From positions 1 through 59,363 of the forward strand of contig NZ_JAICBZ010000014.1 of assembly GCF_020179405.1 (NCBI RefSeq): a DNA stretch of 59,363 nt. Reading direction: 5' to 3'. Within the stretch, counting starts at the first letter, position 1. Every line of letters starts with the position of its first letter. Origin of the DNA: Xinfangfangia pollutisoli. Its GTDB lineage: Bacteria; Pseudomonadota; Alphaproteobacteria; Rhodobacterales; Rhodobacteraceae. The notes below the pieces were generated by a model that had not been told where the DNA came from, ran no database searches, and worked only from the letters and a program-made list of their open reading frames with translations. This document shows, piece by piece, positions 26,155 through 36,194 of this stretch. The position numbers were made by a program, and so were the translations under genes.

Positions 26155-28032
26155 CTAGACCGCCCGCGGCAGCGGCTGGCGTTTCAGCGCGGCGATCAGC
26201 AGCAGGATCGCGGCCGGGGTCATCCCCTCGATCTGGCGGGCCTGGTGCAGGTTTTCGGGCCGCAGCCGTTCCAGTTTCAGCGTCAACTCGGCCGAAAGAC
26301 CCGACAATGCGCGATAATCGAAGCCCTGCGGGATCCCCAGGGCCTCGTGCCGGCGCAGATCTTCGGCATCTTCGGCCTGGCGGCGCGCATATTGGGCATA
26401 AAGCGCCTCGATTTCAGCCTGTTTGCGGGTTTCCGGGGCCAATTCAACCAGTTCCGGCGCCAGTGCATCGAGCCTTGCGGCGTCGTAATCGGGCATGGCC
26501 ATCAAATCGAAGATCGGCCGGCGCAGCCCATCCTGGCTGACCAGGATGCCGCCCGCTGCCAGTTCTTTCGGAGTAAAGCTGCGCGATTTCAACAGGTTGA
26601 TCGCTTGATCGAGCGCTTCCAGCTTCTCGCTGAAGGCCCGCCCGCGCGGTTCCTTCACCAGGCCAAGGGCCAGGCCCAGCGGCGTCAGGCGCTGATCGGC
26701 ATTGTCGGCCCGCAAGCTGAGGCGATATTCGGCGCGCGAGGTGAACATGCGATAGGGCTCAGTCACGCCGCGCGTGGTCAGATCGTCGATCATAACGCCA
26801 AGATAGCTGTCGCTGCGCGAAAACGCCTGGCCGTCGCGCCCTTTCGCCAGCAGCGCGGCGTTCAGACCCGCAACCAGGCCCTGCGCCGCGGCCTCTTCGT
26901 ATCCGGTGGTGCCATTGATCTGGCCGGCCAGGAAAAGCCCTACCAAAGCCTTGGATTCCAAGGTAATCTTCAGCCCGCGCGGATCGAGATAGTCATATTC
27001 GATCGCATAGCCCGGCTGGGTGATGACCGCCCGTTCCAGCCCGCGAATCGTGCGGACATAGGCTTCCTGCACCTCGGCCGGCAGCGAGGTGGAAATGCCG
27101 TTCGGGTAGACCGTGGGATCGTCAAGCCCTTCTGGTTCCAGAAAAACCTGATGGCTGTCCTTGTCGGCAAAGCGCACGACCTTGTCTTCGATCGACGGGC
27201 AATAGCGCGGCCCCACGCCTTCGATATGGCCGCCATACATCGCCGAGCGGCCGAGATTGTCGCGGATGATCTGATGCGTGGCGTCGGATGTATGGGTGAT
27301 GCCGCAGGAAATCTGCCGGGCGATCGGCGCGCGGTTCAGGAAGGACAGCATCACCGGATCGTCATCGGCGGGCTGCATCTCCAGCTGCGCCCAGTCGATC
27401 GTGCGCCCGTCAAGCCGCGGCGGCGTGCCGGTTTTCAGCCGGCCCGTCGTCAGGCCCAAGCCGCGAATCTGGTCGGCCAAAGCGACTGACGGCCGGTCGC
27501 CGACCCGGCCCCCCGCGCGCTTCTGATCGCCGACATGGATGATTCCATTCAGGAAAGTGCCCGTCGTCAGCACCACGGCGCGCGCGAACAGCTCGGACCC
27601 ATCGGCCAGGCGCAGGCCTTCGACGGCTGTGCCCGACAGAATGAGTTCGGCCGCTTCGCCTTCGACGATGTCCAGCCCGGGCTGGGCTGACAGCAGCGCC
27701 TGTACGGCGGCACGATAGAGCTTCCGGTCGGCCTGAGTGCGCGGCCCCTGAACGGCCGGGCCTTTGCGCCGGTTCAAAAGCCGGTACTGAATGCCTGCCA
27801 TGTCGCCCGCGAGGCCCATGATCCCATCCAGCGCGTCGATTTCGCGCACGAGATGGCCCTTCCCCAGCCCGCCAATCGCCGGATTGCAGGACATGACGCC
27901 GATCGTATCGGCCCGCATCGTGACAAGCGCAGTCGCAGCGCCCATGCGTGCCGCCGCAGATGCAGCGTCCGCGCCGGCATGACCGCCGCCCACGACGATG
28001 ACGTCAAAATGTTTCACGTGAAACACCCTCAC
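26155..28032 (-). CDS. mnmG: tRNA uridine-5-carboxymethylaminomethyl modification enzyme MnmG
   Basis: 625 aa from GTG 28032, overlapping the mnmE stop (GTGA). A second GTG at 28026 is equally possible and would give the start MFHVKHFD seen in relatives. The FAD motif [12 protein letters not shown] is near the N-terminus, and the GidA signature [15 protein letters not shown] lies in the middle. With MnmE it modifies the wobble uridine of several tRNAs. The start codons are part of a perfect parS. Confidence 0.97.
   Translation of the reverse strand: MRVFHVKHFDVIVVGGGHAGADAASAAARMGAATALVTMRADTIGVMSCNPAIGGLGKGHLVREIDALDGIMGLAGDMAGIQYRLLNRRKGPAVQGPRTQADRKLYRAAVQALLSAQPGLDIVEGEAAELILSGTAVEGLRLADGSELFARAVVLTTGTFLNGIIHVGDQKRAGGRVGDRPSVALADQIRGLGLTTGRLKTGTPPRLDGRTIDWAQLEMQPADDDPVMLSFLNRAPIARQISCGITHTSDATHQIIRDNLGRSAMYGGHIEGVGPRYCPSIEDKVVRFADKDSHQVFLEPEGLDDPTVYPNGISTSLPAEVQEAYVRTIRGLERAVITQPGYAIEYDYLDPRGLKITLESKALVGLFLAGQINGTTGYEEAAAQGLVAGLNAALLAKGRDGQAFSRSDSYLGVMIDDLTTRGVTEPYRMFTSRAEYRLSLRADNADQRLTPLGLALGLVKEPRGRAFSEKLEALDQAINLLKSRSFTPKELAAGGILVSQDGLRRPIFDLMAMPDYDAARLDALAPELVELAPETRKQAEIEALYAQYARRQAEDAEDLRRHEALGIPQGFDYRALSGLSAELTLKLERLRPENLHQARQIEGMTPAAILLLIAALKRQPLPRAV
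28010..28025. promoter_or_regulatory. parS partition site (perfect consensus)
   Basis: TGTTTCACGTGAAACA, all 16 consensus bases, lies in the first codons of mnmG. It is about 2.6 kb from the probable origin and about 2.5 kb from the start of parA. Confidence 0.95.
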
Positions 28033-29306
28033 TTCCCGATACAGAAACTGGCGAAGATCTCGCCCAGCAAATCTTCCACATCCACACGTCCGACAAGCGC
28101 ATCCAGCGCGCGGATCGCCCGCCGCAAGTCTTCGGCCGCCAGTTCCGGCAACAAGCCGGAATCCAGGCCGACAAGCACAGCGCGAATCGCTTGAGCGCCC
28201 TGGTCCAGCGCCAGGCGGTGGCGGTCGCGGATCATAATACCAGCCCCCGCCACTTTTTCCGAGAGGCGAAGCGACAGTTCGGCCAGAAGCGCGTCGATCC
28301 CTGCCCCGGTCTTGCCCGAGACGGAAAGCCCGCCCGCACTGCCCAGATCGGCCTTCGCGCCGACCAGCAAGTCCCCCGCGCGCGGCGCAACTTGGCCAGT
28401 CACCGGGCCAAGAAACAGCCGCAGATCCGCCGCTTCGGCACGGTCGACCGCGCGGCGGATGCCTTCGCGTTCCAGCGGATCGGCACTGTCGCGCAGGCCC
28501 GCCGTATCCAGCAGCGTGACGGCCAGCCCGTCCAGATCCATCCGCACTTCGATCACGTCTCGCGTCGTGCCCGCGAATTCCGAAGTGATCGCGGCTTCGC
28601 GGCCCGCCAAGCGGTTCAAAAGCGTAGATTTTCCGGCATTCGGCGCGCCGATGATCGCCACTTCAAAACCGTCGCGGATGCGTTCAGCCTTTTCGACAGC
28701 TTTCGATTCCGCAGTCAGCTCATCGAGAAGACCTTGCAGCAACCCGCGCACTTCCGGTGTCACATCGACTGGAACGTCTTCATCTGCAAAATCGATCGTC
28801 GCTTCGATCAGGGCCGCCGCCCGGATCAGCCGCGCGCGCCAATCGGCCACGCGGGCCCCGATCTGGCCCGACAGAACCCGAAGCGCCTGACGCCGCTGCG
28901 CTTCGGTTTCGGCGTCGATCAGATCGGCCAGACCTTCGACCTGCGCCAGGTCCAGCACGCCATTGTCCAGCGCGCGGCGGGTGAATTCGCCGGCCTCCGC
29001 CGGCCGCGACAGGCCGGTTTCGCCCAGAACCCGCAGCAGGGCGGACGCCACGGCCGGGCTGCCATGGATGTGGAATTCCACCACCGGCTCACCGGTAAAA
29101 CTGGCGCCTTGTTCAAAGAAAACCACAAGGGCTTGATCCAGAACCTCGCCCATCCACGATATGTTGCGCAATACCGCGCGGCGCGCGGGCGGCAGAACCC
29201 CGGCCAAGGCCTGACAGACCGCCGCCGCAGCCGGCCCCGAGACCCTTACGACGCCAAGGCCGGCGCGGCCCCGCGCCGTGGCAAGCGCATGGATCGTGTC
29301 AGCCAT
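28029..29306 (-). CDS. mnmE: tRNA modification GTPase MnmE
   Basis: 425 aa. The N-terminal formyl-THF-binding domain ([19 protein letters not shown]) is followed by helices and an inserted G domain with Walker [27 protein letters not shown] and [13 protein letters not shown]. The essential C-terminal cysteine motif CIGK closes the protein. It is slightly shorter than the E. coli protein (454). It works with MnmG at U34 of tRNAs. It lies 16 nt after rho. Confidence 0.96.
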   Translation of the reverse strand: MADTIHALATARGRAGLGVVRVSGPAAAAVCQALAGVLPPARRAVLRNISWMGEVLDQALVVFFEQGASFTGEPVVEFHIHGSPAVASALLRVLGETGLSRPAEAGEFTRRALDNGVLDLAQVEGLADLIDAETEAQRRQALRVLSGQIGARVADWRARLIRAAALIEATIDFADEDVPVDVTPEVRGLLQGLLDELTAESKAVEKAERIRDGFEVAIIGAPNAGKSTLLNRLAGREAAITSEFAGTTRDVIEVRMDLDGLAVTLLDTAGLRDSADPLEREGIRRAVDRAEAADLRLFLGPVTGQVAPRAGDLLVGAKADLGSAGGLSVSGKTGAGIDALLAELSLRLSEKVAGAGIMIRDRHRLALDQGAQAIRAVLVGLDSGLLPELAAEDLRRAIRALDALVGRVDVEDLLGEIFASFCIGK

Positions 29307-29322
29307 GGCAAGGATCCCGGCC

Positions 29323-30591
29323 TTACGTGTTCATCGAGTCGAAGAAATCGCTGTTCGACTTGGTCTGTTTCAGCTTGGAAATCAGGAACTCGATCGCATC
29401 GGTGGTGCCCATCGGGTTCAGGATGCGCCGCAGCACATACATCTTCTGCAGATCGTTCTTGTCGACCAGCAGGTCTTCCTTCCGGGTGCCGGATTTCAGG
29501 ATATCCATGGCCGGGAAGGTGCGCTTGTCGGCAACCTTGCGGTCCAGCACGATTTCGCTGTTCCCGGTGCCCTTGAATTCTTCGAAGATCACTTCATCCA
29601 TGCGCGATCCGGTGTCGATCAGGGCGGTCGCGATGATGGTCAGCGACCCGCCCTCTTCGATGTTCCGCGCCGCCCCGAAGAAGCGCTTGGGGCGCTGCAG
29701 GGCGTTGGCGTCGACACCGCCGGTCAACACCTTGCCCGAGGACGGCACGACGGTGTTGAAGGCGCGGCCCAGACGGGTGATCGAATCCAGCAGGATCACC
29801 ACATCGCGCTTGTGTTCGACCAGCCGCTTGGCCTTTTCGATCACCATTTCCGCCACCGCGACGTGCCGCGTCGCCGGTTCGTCGAAGGTCGAGGACACGA
29901 CCTCGCCCTTCACGGACCGCTGCATGTCGGTGACTTCCTCGGGCCGCTCGTCGATAAGAAGGACGATCAGGTAGCATTCCGGGTGATTGGTCGCGATGGA
30001 ATGGGCAATGTTCTGCAGCAGAACGGTTTTACCCGTGCGCGGCGGCGCCACGATCAGCGCCCGCTGGCCTTTGCCGATCGGCGCCACCAGGTCGATGATC
30101 CGGGCCGAACGGTCCTTGATCGTGGGATCGTCGATTTCCATCTTCAGCCGCTCGTCCGGGTACAAGGGCGTCAGGTTGTCGAAATGGACCTTGTGCTTGG
30201 CCTTTTCCGGGTCGTCGAAGTTGATCTTCGTGACCTGGGTCAGGCTGAAGTATTTCTCGTTTTCCTTGGGCGCGGCGATCACACCTTCGATCGTGTCGCC
30301 GGTGCGCAGGCTGTACTGGCGCAGGATGTCGGGCGAGACATAGATGTCATCCGGGCCGGGCAGATAGTTGGCCGAGGGGCTGCGCAGGAAGCCGAAGCCG
30401 TCTTGCAGCACTTCCAGAACCCCGTCGCCGCCGATTTCATAGCCTTCTTCGGCATGCTCTTTCAGGATCGAGAACATCATCTCGCCCTTGCGCATCGAAG
30501 GGGCGTTCTCGATTTCCCACTCCTCGGCCATGGCGAGGAGATCGGCAGGCGTCTTTGCCTTGAGGTCGGCGAGGTTCAAACGTTCGGTCAT
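29323..30591 (-). CDS. rho: Transcription termination factor Rho
   Basis: 422 aa. An N-terminal RNA-binding helix and cold-shock-like fold ([23 protein letters not shown]) are followed by the hexameric helicase with Walker [12 protein letters not shown] (about 182-192), [13 protein letters not shown] and [13 protein letters not shown], then the Q-loop-type [11 protein letters not shown]. It is the first gene of the left-hand arm of the origin region. A GGATCTTCC lies next to the ATG, so the ribosome site is weak. Confidence 0.98.
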   Translation of the reverse strand: MTERLNLADLKAKTPADLLAMAEEWEIENAPSMRKGEMMFSILKEHAEEGYEIGGDGVLEVLQDGFGFLRSPSANYLPGPDDIYVSPDILRQYSLRTGDTIEGVIAAPKENEKYFSLTQVTKINFDDPEKAKHKVHFDNLTPLYPDERLKMEIDDPTIKDRSARIIDLVAPIGKGQRALIVAPPRTGKTVLLQNIAHSIATNHPECYLIVLLIDERPEEVTDMQRSVKGEVVSSTFDEPATRHVAVAEMVIEKAKRLVEHKRDVVILLDSITRLGRAFNTVVPSSGKVLTGGVDANALQRPKRFFGAARNIEEGGSLTIIATALIDTGSRMDEVIFEEFKGTGNSEIVLDRKVADKRTFPAMDILKSGTRKEDLLVDKNDLQKMYVLRRILNPMGTTDAIEFLISKLKQTKSNSDFFDSMNT

Positions 30592-31134
30592 GGAAGATCC
30601 CGGGGCCCGGTCGCAACAGACCAGGACAGAAGCGAGGAAAGGGGAAGTGCCTGGGCCGGACGGCCCTGCTGATCGCGCAGATAGTCGGCCGGGCAGATAA
30701 AGTCAACTGCGGTCTGGGTCGGGGGGCGGATGGGCCACCGTCCTCTTCTTCTTAATAAGAAAAGAATCTTGAAAGGATGATGATGTAGGGGCGGTGGATA
30801 ACAGGATTGTCGCCAAAGCCCCCGGACTTTCCCCCAGACCAGCCGCCCGTGGATAAGCCGGGGATAAAACTGCAGAACCTGGAATTCATCGAAAATAATC
30901 ATTTTCTGTCAGAGGCTTGTGCTGATCCGCGCCGGTGGAAAAGATCTGCGGCGCAGGGGCGGAAAACCCCCGATGGCAGGCTTTCCCACAGGCTTGGGAC
31001 AGCCCCATCCCCTTGCGGATAACCCGCGCGGGGCTTGACAGAACCGGCCCTCGCACCGCTTTCTGGCAGCCGAGGCCGGGTTTACCCTTGCCGACTTCGC
31101 AGGAACGAAACCGGATTTTCCACAGATTCCCCCC
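30592..31134. other. oriC: Probable chromosomal replication origin (oriC), gene-free
   Basis: 543 bp with no coding region between divergent rho and maf. DnaA-box-like 9-mers (consensus TGTGGATAA) with one mismatch: GGTGGATAA 30793-30801, CGTGGATAA 30848-30856, TGCGGATAA 31014-31022 and, on the other strand, TTTTCCACA 31116-31124. Weaker ones are at 30859-30867, 30934-30942 and 30982-30990. A+T-rich patches at about 30741-30785 and 30881-30906 (including the inverted repeat GAAAAT-AATC-ATTTTC) could be unwinding elements. rho-mnmE-mnmG-rsmG-parAB on one side and maf-aroE-coaE-dnaQ on the other is, by my recollection, also the arrangement around the Caulobacter origin. No experiment supports it here. 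Confidence 0.8.
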
Positions 31135-31725
31135 ATGCTTCTTCTCGCCTCCGCCTCTGAGACGCGGCTCGCCATGCTGCGCGCCGCCGGTCTGACCGTC
31201 GATGCCCTGCCCGCGCGGGTCGATGAAGACGAGGTGCGCCGCGGGCTTGAGGCCGAGGGCGCCTCGTCCCGCGACGTGGCCGATGCGCTGGCCGAGCTGA
31301 AGGCGGCCAAGATCTCGGCCCGCCGGCCCGAGGCGCTGGTTCTGGGCGCCGATCAAGTGCTGGATCTGGGCGGCAAGATCTATGCCAAGCCCGAAAGCCC
31401 GGAACAGGCGCGCCAGCAGCTGCAGGAGCTGCGCGGCCGCACCCATATGCTTCTGTCGGCGGCGGTGCTGTATCAGGGCGGGCAGCCGCAATGGCGCCAT
31501 GTCGGCGTGGCGCGGCTGACGATGCGCGACGTCTCGGACAGCTATCTTGACGATTATCTGGCGCGGAACTGGGAAACCATCCGCCACAGCGTCGGCGGAT
31601 ATCGGCTGGAAGAGGAAGGCGTGCGGCTGTTCAGCGCGATTTCCGGCGACCACTTTACCATACTGGGCCTGCCGCTTCTGCCGCTCTTGTCCAATCTGTC
31701 CGAGCGAGGGATCATCCCGGCATGA
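31135..31725 (+). CDS. maf: Maf-family nucleotide pyrophosphatase
   Basis: 196 aa. The start [18 protein letters not shown] is the Maf signature, with [18 protein letters not shown] afterwards. Maf proteins hydrolyse modified or canonical nucleoside triphosphates (dTTP, UTP, or m7GTP in the YceF subgroup); which applies is not clear. The ATG lies 10 nt after the last DnaA-box-like sequence, and no Shine-Dalgarno is visible, so initiation could be leaderless. It is the first gene of the right-hand arm of the origin and overlaps aroE by 4 nt. Confidence 0.92.
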   Translation: MLLLASASETRLAMLRAAGLTVDALPARVDEDEVRRGLEAEGASSRDVADALAELKAAKISARRPEALVLGADQVLDLGGKIYAKPESPEQARQQLQELRGRTHMLLSAAVLYQGGQPQWRHVGVARLTMRDVSDSYLDDYLARNWETIRHSVGGYRLEEEGVRLFSAISGDHFTILGLPLLPLLSNLSERGIIPA

Positions 31726-32561
31726 CCGACCATCCACGTATTCCGCTTGCTGGCGTCCTTGGCCATCCTGTCGCCCATAGCCGCAGCCCGGCGCTGCACG
31801 GCTATTGGCTGCGGCGCTATGGGCTGAAGGGGTTCTACATTCCCATGGACATCGCGCCCCTGGATCTGGCCGAGGCGGTGCGGATGCTGCCGAAGCTGGG
31901 CTTTGTGGGCGTCAATGTGACGATCCCGCATAAAGAGGCGATGCTGCAGATCGCCGATATCATCACCGATCGGGCGGCGCTGATCGGGGCCGCGAATACG
32001 CTGATCTTCCGCAAGGATGGCAAGATCCATGCCGACAATACCGACGGGATGGGCTTTGTCGCCAACCTGCGCCAGAACGCGCCGCATTGGCAGCCCTCGG
32101 CCGGGCCGGCGGCGGTGCTGGGCGCGGGTGGCGCGGCGCGGGCCGTGGTGGCGGCGCTGATCGAGGTGGGGGTGCCGGAAATTCGCATCGCGAACCGCAC
32201 AAGGCCGCGTGCCGATGCACTGCGGTCGGATTTCGGCGCGAAGGTGGTGGTGCAGGACTGGTCGCAGGCCGGCGCGATGATGGAAGATTGCGCGACGGTG
32301 GTGAACACCACCTCGCTGGGCATGACCGGCAAGTCGGACCTGCATCTGTCCTATGACGCGCTGTCGCCGCAGGCCCTGGTGACCGACATCGTCTATACGC
32401 CTTTGCAGACCCAGTTCCTGATCGAGGCGGCGGCCCGCGGCTGCACCACGGTCGATGGTCTGGGCATGTTGCTGCATCAGGCTGCGCCGGGGTTTGAACG
32501 CTGGTTCGGCCAGCGCCCCGAAGTCGACGAGGCCACCCGTCAGGCCGTGCTGTCGGCATGA
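31722..32561 (+). CDS. aroE: Shikimate dehydrogenase
   Basis: 279 aa. Family motifs are [17 protein letters not shown] (substrate pocket), [16 protein letters not shown] with the catalytic Lys, [10 protein letters not shown] with the catalytic Asp, and the NADP loop [11 protein letters not shown]. It reduces 3-dehydroshikimate in aromatic amino-acid synthesis. It overlaps maf and coaE by 4 nt each (ATGA), making a tightly coupled operon. Confidence 0.96.
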   Translation: MTDHPRIPLAGVLGHPVAHSRSPALHGYWLRRYGLKGFYIPMDIAPLDLAEAVRMLPKLGFVGVNVTIPHKEAMLQIADIITDRAALIGAANTLIFRKDGKIHADNTDGMGFVANLRQNAPHWQPSAGPAAVLGAGGAARAVVAALIEVGVPEIRIANRTRPRADALRSDFGAKVVVQDWSQAGAMMEDCATVVNTTSLGMTGKSDLHLSYDALSPQALVTDIVYTPLQTQFLIEAAARGCTTVDGLGMLLHQAAPGFERWFGQRPEVDEATRQAVLSA

Positions 32562-33148
32562 GCGCCTTTCGCCTTGGCCTGACCGGCAGCATCGGCATGG
32601 GCAAATCCACCACCGCTGGCTTCTTTGCCAAGGCCGGGATTGCGGTCTGGGATGCCGATGCGGCGGTGCATCGGCTATATGCGCCCGGCGGGGCCGCGGC
32701 GGCGGTGTTAGAGCCGCATTTTCCCGCTTCCGTGCGGGATGGCGCGGTGGACCGCGGCGCGCTGAAGGCGGCGCTGGCGGCCGATCCGGCCGCGCTGAAA
32801 GTGCTTGAGGCGCTTGTGCATCCGCTTGTGGCCAAAGACCGCGCGGCGTTCCTTGCCACCGCCACCAGCGACATCGTGGTGCTGGATATTCCGCTCTTGT
32901 TCGAAAAGGGCACCGAGGCCGAATGCGATGCCACGCTGCTGGTGACCGCCCCGCCCGCCGTGCAGCGCGACCGTGTTCTGGCGCGGCCCGGCATGACCGA
33001 AGACCAGTTCCGCCTGATCCTGTCGCGGCAGATGCCCGACGCTGAAAAGCGTTTTCGTGCAACTCATGTGGTGGAAACCCTGTCGCTGGACAGCACGCAG
33101 GCCTATGTTCAGGCCCTGATCGCCCATCTGAGGTCTGCCCATGCGTGA
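32558..33148 (+). CDS. coaE: Dephospho-CoA kinase
   Basis: 196 aa. P-loop [16 protein letters not shown] sits near the N-terminus, followed by [27 protein letters not shown] and the [14 protein letters not shown] region. It phosphorylates dephospho-CoA to CoA, the last step of the pathway. The start overlaps aroE by 4 nt and the end overlaps dnaQ by 8 nt. Length is typical for the family. Confidence 0.96.
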   Translation: MSAFRLGLTGSIGMGKSTTAGFFAKAGIAVWDADAAVHRLYAPGGAAAAVLEPHFPASVRDGAVDRGALKAALAADPAALKVLEALVHPLVAKDRAAFLATATSDIVVLDIPLLFEKGTEAECDATLLVTAPPAVQRDRVLARPGMTEDQFRLILSRQMPDAEKRFRATHVVETLSLDSTQAYVQALIAHLRSAHA

Positions 33149-33842
33149 GATCGTTCTGGATACCGAAACCACCGGCTTCGACCCGGCCGAGGGCGACCGG
33201 ATCGTGGAAATCGGCGGGGTCGAGCTGTTCAACCACCTGCCGACCGGCCGCACCTATCACCAATACATCAACCCCGAACGCGACATGCCGCAATCGGCCT
33301 TTGAAGTGCATGGGCTGAGCGCGGAATTCCTTAGCGACAAGCCGGTCTTTGCCGCGGTTGGCCAGGCTTTCCTGGATTTCGTGGGCGAGGCGAAGCTGGT
33401 GATCCACAATGCCAGCTTCGACATGAAATTCCTGAATTTCGAGCTGAAGCGCATCGGTCTTCCGGCCCTGCCGAACGATCGCGCCATCGACACGCTGATG
33501 ATCGCCCGGCAGCGGTTTCCCGGCTCGCCCGCATCGCTGGACGCGCTGTGTCGGCGGTTCGGCGTCGACAATTCGCGGCGGGAAAAGCACGGCGCTCTTC
33601 TCGACAGCGAGATCCTGGCCGAGGTCTATCTGGAACTGATCGGCGGCCGGCAGCCCGATCTGGTTCTGGCCCCCGCGGGCGGTGCCCGCGCGTCGCGCGA
33701 AACCGTTCAGCAGCAGGAGGCCTGGCGCCCGCGGCCGCGGCCCGTGCCGCTGGCCCCGCGGCTGAGCGCCGAAGAAGCCGCCGCGCATGAGGCCTTTGTC
33801 GCCGGTCTGGGCGAGGCGGCGCTGTGGCGCAAACGGGTGTGA
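33141..33842 (+). CDS. dnaQ: DNA polymerase III epsilon subunit (3'-5' exonuclease)
   Basis: 233 aa. ExoI motif [10 protein letters not shown] carries the catalytic D and E, ExoII is [14 protein letters not shown], and ExoIII is [16 protein letters not shown] with the general-base His. A proline-rich linker ([11 protein letters not shown]) and a short C-terminus for alpha-subunit contact follow. It proofreads for replicative polymerase. It closes the origin-proximal operon; secB, which follows in some relatives, is not here, and flagellar genes come next instead. Confidence 0.95.
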   Translation: MREIVLDTETTGFDPAEGDRIVEIGGVELFNHLPTGRTYHQYINPERDMPQSAFEVHGLSAEFLSDKPVFAAVGQAFLDFVGEAKLVIHNASFDMKFLNFELKRIGLPALPNDRAIDTLMIARQRFPGSPASLDALCRRFGVDNSRREKHGALLDSEILAEVYLELIGGRQPDLVLAPAGGARASRETVQQQEAWRPRPRPVPLAPRLSAEEAAAHEAFVAGLGEAALWRKRV

Positions 33843-33882
33843 TCTGCCCCCGCCGGATTGCGGCAGGATCGTGAAACTCGCC

Positions 33883-33908
33883 TAAAACCCTGAAGGTTAA
33901 GCCGATCT
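33883..33908 (+). promoter_or_regulatory. Possible sigma-28-like flagellar promoter before motB
   Basis: TAAA (33883-33886) is followed after 14 bp by GCCGATCT (33901-33908), close to the flagellar sigma consensus TAAA-N15-GCCGATAA but one base shorter and with two changes in the -10. It stands 50 nt before the motB ATG. Confidence 0.35.
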
Positions 33909-33957
33909 TCACCCGCGGCGCGCTAGCTTTGGCCTGGGTGTGACGATGGGTGACGGG

Positions 33958-34785
33958 ATGGCAGGGCAGACGAATGCCGCGCCAGTCATCATCAAACGGA
34001 AGAAGGTTGTCGCGGGCGGCGGTCACCACGGGGGGGCGTGGAAAGTGGCCTATGCCGATTTCGTGACGGCGATGATGGCCTTCTTCCTGTTGATGTGGCT
34101 GCTGAACGCGACGACGGAAAAACAGCGCAAGGGGCTGTCGGATTACTTCAACCCCTCGATCCCGGTGAACCGGGTCTCGGGCGGGGGCGATGGCGCGCTG
34201 GGCGGCGAGACGCTGTTTACCGAAGACACCAAGGTGCATAACGGCAAGGGCGGCACCGCCAATGACAAGGGCAGTTCCTCGGGCGAGGCATCGGATACGC
34301 TGGCCGATGACGGGGCCTCGGAAAAGCTGCAGGCGGTGGAAAAGGCGCTGTTCGACCGCGGCGGCGAAAGCCGCACGATGGAGCAGATGCTGCGCCATGT
34401 GGTGACGCGGATCACCGATGAAGGCCTGGTGATCGAGATCTTCGATCTGCCCGACGCGCCGCTGTTCGATGCCGATACCGCGACGCCTCAGCCCATCACC
34501 GTGGCGCTGGCGGCCCTGCTGACCGAGGTGATGAACCTGACCACCAATGAAGTCGCGGTGAACGGCCATGTGCGCACCTATCCGGTGACGCTGGCGCAGA
34601 ACCCGGTCTGGGACCTGTCGACGGCGCGGGCGCAGAACATGCGGCTTCTGCTGCAGGCCCAGGGTCTGCCCACGGCGCGGGTGCAGCGCATCGGCGGCTT
34701 TGCCGATCGTCAGCCCGCCGTGGCCGATCCGGCCGCGATCCGCAACAATCGGATCGAGATCATCCTGCTGCGCGACGACAGGTAA
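33958..34785 (+). CDS. motB: Flagellar motor stator protein MotB
   Basis: 275 aa from ATG 33958; GTG 33940 and ATG 33946 are in-frame alternatives. After a Lys-rich N-terminus comes VAYADFVTAMMAFFLLMWLLNA, the single membrane helix with the proton-carrying aspartate in AYADFVTAMMAF. The C-terminal OmpA-like peptidoglycan-binding domain has LSTARAQNMRLLLQAQGL and ends IRNNRIEIILLRDDR. motA is not next to it in the window. The stator drives rotation from the proton gradient. Confidence 0.93.
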   Translation: MAGQTNAAPVIIKRKKVVAGGGHHGGAWKVAYADFVTAMMAFFLLMWLLNATTEKQRKGLSDYFNPSIPVNRVSGGGDGALGGETLFTEDTKVHNGKGGTANDKGSSSGEASDTLADDGASEKLQAVEKALFDRGGESRTMEQMLRHVVTRITDEGLVIEIFDLPDAPLFDADTATPQPITVALAALLTEVMNLTTNEVAVNGHVRTYPVTLAQNPVWDLSTARAQNMRLLLQAQGLPTARVQRIGGFADRQPAVADPAAIRNNRIEIILLRDDR

Positions 34786-34874
34786 AGTCGGAAAAATCGA
34801 AGACGTTAGGGGGTTGTTAGACCTTTGGGCGCCAGTCTGGTTGCAAATGTCGATGCAGCAGAAGGGTGCAAACG

Positions 34875-36182
34875 ATGTCGATTTCCTCGGCGCTCAGCGC
34901 CGGTGTTGCCGGGTTGAACGCGAATGCAACCCGCCTCGCCACGATCTCGGACAATATCGCCAATTCGGGAACCTATGGCTACAAGCGGGCCACGGCGGAT
35001 TTCTCGTCGATGGTCATCACCACCACACGCGGCGCCGGGGTCTATTCCGCCGGCGGCGTCCGTGCCCAGGCCGGCCGGCTGATCGAAGAACGCGGCGGGC
35101 TGGTCGGCACCGCCAATGCGCTGGATCTGGCGGTCTCGGGCCGCGGCATGCTGCCGGTGCTTCCCGAAGTTGCGCTGGGCAATTCCGTGTCCGACATGCC
35201 GCTGCGGATGACGACGACGGGGTCTTTCCGCACCGATTCCAACGGGGTGCTGAAAACCGATACCGGGCTGGTGCTGCTGGGCTGGCCCGCAACCTCGGAT
35301 GGGGTGATCCCCACCTTCCCGCGTGATACGATGACCGGGCTGCAACCTGTCGTCATCAACACCAACCAGACCGCGGGCGATCCCACGACCACGATCACGC
35401 TGGGCGTCAACCTTCCCGCGACCGAAACCGAAGTGGGCGCCAGCGGCGACGACCTGCCGCTGTCGGTCGAATATTTCGGCAATCTCGGCACATCGGAATC
35501 GCTGGATTTCACCTTCACCCCCACGGTTCCGGGCGCCGGGTCATCGAATGAATGGACGATGAAGATCTTCGATTCCGCCAGCGGCGGAGTGCAGATCGGC
35601 GAATATGTCCTGACGTTTGATGACAGCCGCACCGCCGGCGGCACGCTTGCCTCGGTTACCGAAGTGTCGGGCGGCGCCTATGACGCCGCCACCGGCAGCC
35701 TTGCGCTGACGGTCTTTGGCGGCCCGCTGGATGTCAGCATCGGCAAACTGGGCGATCCGAACGGGTTGACCCAGCTGTCCGACAGTTTCGCCCCGGTCTC
35801 GATCGTGAAGAACGGCTCGCCGGTTGGTAATCTGACCACGGTGGAAGTCGATGAAAACGGTCTGATCCATGCCACCTATGACACCGGCTTTACCCGTGTG
35901 CTGTATCAGATCCCGCTGGTCGACGTGCCCAATCCCAACGGGCTTCTGTCGCTGTCCGACCAGACCTATCAGGTCTCGCCCCAGTCCGGTTCGTTCTTCC
36001 TGTGGGATGCCGGCACCGGCCCGACCGGCGCGATCGAAGGCTATGCGCGCGAAGGATCGACCACCGATGTGGCGGCCGAGCTTACCTCGCTGATCCAGAC
36101 CCAGCGCGCCTATTCCTCGAATGCCAAGGTGATCCAGACCGTCGACGAAATGCTGCAGGAAACCACCAATATCAAACGCTAG
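34875..36182 (+). CDS. flgE: Flagellar hook protein FlgE
   Basis: 435 aa from ATG 34875 (MSISSALSAG), with AGAAGGG 8 nt upstream. The N-terminal rod motif LNANATRLATISDNIANSGTYGYK and the C-terminal helix LTSLIQTQRAYSSNAKVIQTVDEML are those of flagellar rod/hook proteins. The beta-rich central region matches hook proteins, with a length typical of FlgE (about 400-430 in relatives). It is secreted through the flagellar type III pathway and forms the universal joint. flgK starts 12 nt later. Confidence 0.92.
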   Translation: MSISSALSAGVAGLNANATRLATISDNIANSGTYGYKRATADFSSMVITTTRGAGVYSAGGVRAQAGRLIEERGGLVGTANALDLAVSGRGMLPVLPEVALGNSVSDMPLRMTTTGSFRTDSNGVLKTDTGLVLLGWPATSDGVIPTFPRDTMTGLQPVVINTNQTAGDPTTTITLGVNLPATETEVGASGDDLPLSVEYFGNLGTSESLDFTFTPTVPGAGSSNEWTMKIFDSASGGVQIGEYVLTFDDSRTAGGTLASVTEVSGGAYDAATGSLALTVFGGPLDVSIGKLGDPNGLTQLSDSFAPVSIVKNGSPVGNLTTVEVDENGLIHATYDTGFTRVLYQIPLVDVPNPNGLLSLSDQTYQVSPQSGSFFLWDAGTGPTGAIEGYAREGSTTDVAAELTSLIQTQRAYSSNAKVIQTVDEMLQETTNIKR

Positions 36183-36194
36183 GGATAAACGCCG

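Noticed and set aside
34786-34874. Sigma-54 promoter before flgE
   Set aside because: GG and TTGC elements exist but their spacing is two bases off the required GG-N10-GC.
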